Positions 63,221 to 64,000 of a stretch of 64,000 nt of DNA are shown here, piece after piece. The translations under genes were made by a program, and so were the position numbers. The notes under the pieces were generated by a model, which made no database searches, was not told the origin of the DNA, and worked only from the letters and a program-made list of their open reading frames with translations. The DNA comes from Gluconacetobacter sacchari (GTDB lineage: Bacteria; Pseudomonadota; Alphaproteobacteria; Acetobacterales; Acetobacteraceae). The stretch spans positions 1 through 64,000 of the forward strand of contig NZ_JABEQJ010000009.1 in NCBI RefSeq assembly GCF_014174255.1. The letters run 5' to 3'. Within the stretch, counting starts at the first letter, position 1; each line of letters begins with the position of its first letter.

Positions 63221-63691
63221 ATGATAGAATCTGACTCGAAACAAAAAAAGGACCGGACGACCGAATCGATCCTGCGTCATCTGAGCCAGGACGGGCGCAT
63301 GACCAATGCCGATCTGGCGCAGCGGGTCGGGCTGTCTCCCTCGGCGTGCCTGCGGCGAGTACGGCAGTTGGAACGGGCCGGGGTGATCCGCGGCTATCGC
63401 GCGATCATCGACGAACGGGGGCGCGAGGGGACGACGATCGTGATCGTGCGGATCACGCTGGAGCGCCAGACCGAGGAATGCCTGCGGCGGTTCGAGGCCC
63501 GGGTCAGGACCTGCCCCGACGTGCGCCAATGCTACCTGATGACCGGCGACGCGGATTATCTGCTGCACGTCGCGGTGCGCGATGCGGCGGATTACGAGCG
63601 TATCCATAACGAGGAACTTTCGCGCCTGCCCGGCGTGGCACAGATCCAGAGTCATTTCGCCATCCGCCCCGTGGTGTGGCGACAGGGGTGA
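63221..63691 (+). CDS. Lrp/AsnC-family regulator
   Basis: A 156-residue feast/famine regulator. The helix-turn-helix is at about residues 12-60 (NADLAQRVGLSPSACLRRVR) and the ligand (RAM) domain follows (VRQCYLMTGDADYLLHVAV). ATG 63221 with GCAGGAAC before it is chosen over ATG 63194. It is divergent from alr-dadA and probably controls them in response to alanine, as DadR-type Lrp proteins do in other bacteria. A short gap leads to the CHAD gene. Confidence 0.9.
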   Translation: MIESDSKQKKDRTTESILRHLSQDGRMTNADLAQRVGLSPSACLRRVRQLERAGVIRGYRAIIDERGREGTTIVIVRITLERQTEECLRRFEARVRTCPDVRQCYLMTGDADYLLHVAVRDAADYERIHNEELSRLPGVAQIQSHFAIRPVVWRQG

Positions 63692-63703
63692 GAGGTCACG
63701 AAC

Positions 63704-64000
63704 ATGCCCGATCAGGTCGGGACTGCCATTCCGGACAGTCACGGCGCGGCGCCGGTGGAACTGGAGCCCGGTGATAGCGTGTGCCGGGCGGTGGCGCGGA
63801 TCGCCGCCGTTCTGCGCGACCACCTGACGGCCAACCTGCCGGTGGCGATCGACGGGCGGAATGTCGAGGGCGTGCATCAGGTGCGCGTGGCATTGCGTCG
63901 GTTCCGCGCGCTGGTGGCCTTGCTGCGACGCGATTATCCGTGTGCGACGCTGGACGAGGCGGCGGCGCGGGCGCGCAGGCTGGCGCGGGCCGTCGGCGAC
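63704..64000 (+). CDS. CHAD-domain protein (N-terminal part, cut by window edge)
   Basis: The first 99 codons of a gene that runs off the window. The product shows the CHAD opening EGVHQVRVALRRFRALVALL with conserved His and Arg residues; CHAD domains bind inorganic polyphosphate and often accompany CYTH or polyphosphate enzymes. A short polar N-terminal extension of about 35 residues precedes the domain. Domain content beyond the edge is unknown. Confidence 0.8.
   Translation, partial: MPDQVGTAIPDSHGAAPVELEPGDSVCRAVARIAAVLRDHLTANLPVAIDGRNVEGVHQVRVALRRFRALVALLRRDYPCATLDEAAARARRLARAVGD

Overview
This 64 kb chromosomal window is GC-rich (roughly two thirds G+C by eye) and looks like an acetic acid bacterium (Alphaproteobacteria, Acetobacteraceae, Gluconacetobacter-like). 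The main reasons are a COQ9-family gene divergent from rpsU, the plsX-fabH-ihfA-MerR-tRNA-Pro block, BamE divergent from YceD/DUF177, and the overall protein character. The genus is an inference. I see no transposase, integrase, phage gene or CRISPR array, so most of the window is core chromosome with some accessory stretches.

Layout. 1-10.1 kb: the end of phoU, a Spy/LTXXQ periplasmic protein, the ffh-rpsP-rimM-trmD-rplS translation and secretion block, then leuC-leuD-leuB for leucine synthesis and an exported prolyl oligopeptidase. 10.1-10.4 kb: a gene-free stretch full of inverted repeats (possible RNA), followed by an 85-residue ORF. 10.7-15.2 kb: rpsU on the minus strand, opposed by a tightly coupled run of def, COQ9, MarR, an OmpR-type regulator and an EnvZ-type kinase. 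15.2-20.3 kb: bamE, yceD, rpmF, plsX, fabH, ihfA, a MerR regulator and tRNA-Pro(GGG). 20.3-27.3 kb: an AI-2E family permease with oligopeptidase B, a DUF3574 lipoprotein with a Nudix protein, an Atm1-type ABC exporter and a small unknown. 27.4-30.1 kb: rpmB and a stand-alone fusA.

30.1-36.5 kb is an accessory, stress-flavoured stretch: Hsp20 with a possible RNA thermometer, a YecD-like isochorismatase fold protein divergent from a TetR regulator over a palindrome, a decayed polysaccharide deacetylase remnant, a retropepsin-like protease with a PDZ domain, a host-attachment family protein, an M50 protease with CBS domains and a phosphoribosyltransferase. 36.6-42.6 kb is an acetate/C2 module: malate synthase G, a divergent ScfR/RamB-like regulator and acetyl-CoA synthetase. 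42.6-51 kb: an exported dienelactone hydrolase, a secreted unknown, a membrane acyltransferase and a three-gene heavy-metal RND efflux operon.

51.6-64 kb: an M61 peptidase with a PDZ domain, an oxyanion uptake system whose permease and ATPase are fused in one chain, a MocR-type PLP regulator, a UrcA protein, a PhzF enzyme and threonine aldolase. It ends with an alanine module (dadA and alr opposed by an Lrp regulator) and the start of a CHAD-domain protein that runs off the edge.

Long open frames antisense to the real genes are GC-rich shadows and are not annotated. No clearly new multi-gene system is visible. The best leads are the structured non-coding region at 10.1-10.4 kb, the hsp20 leader hairpin, the fused molybdate/tungstate-type ABC protein and the seemingly leaderless ihfA.
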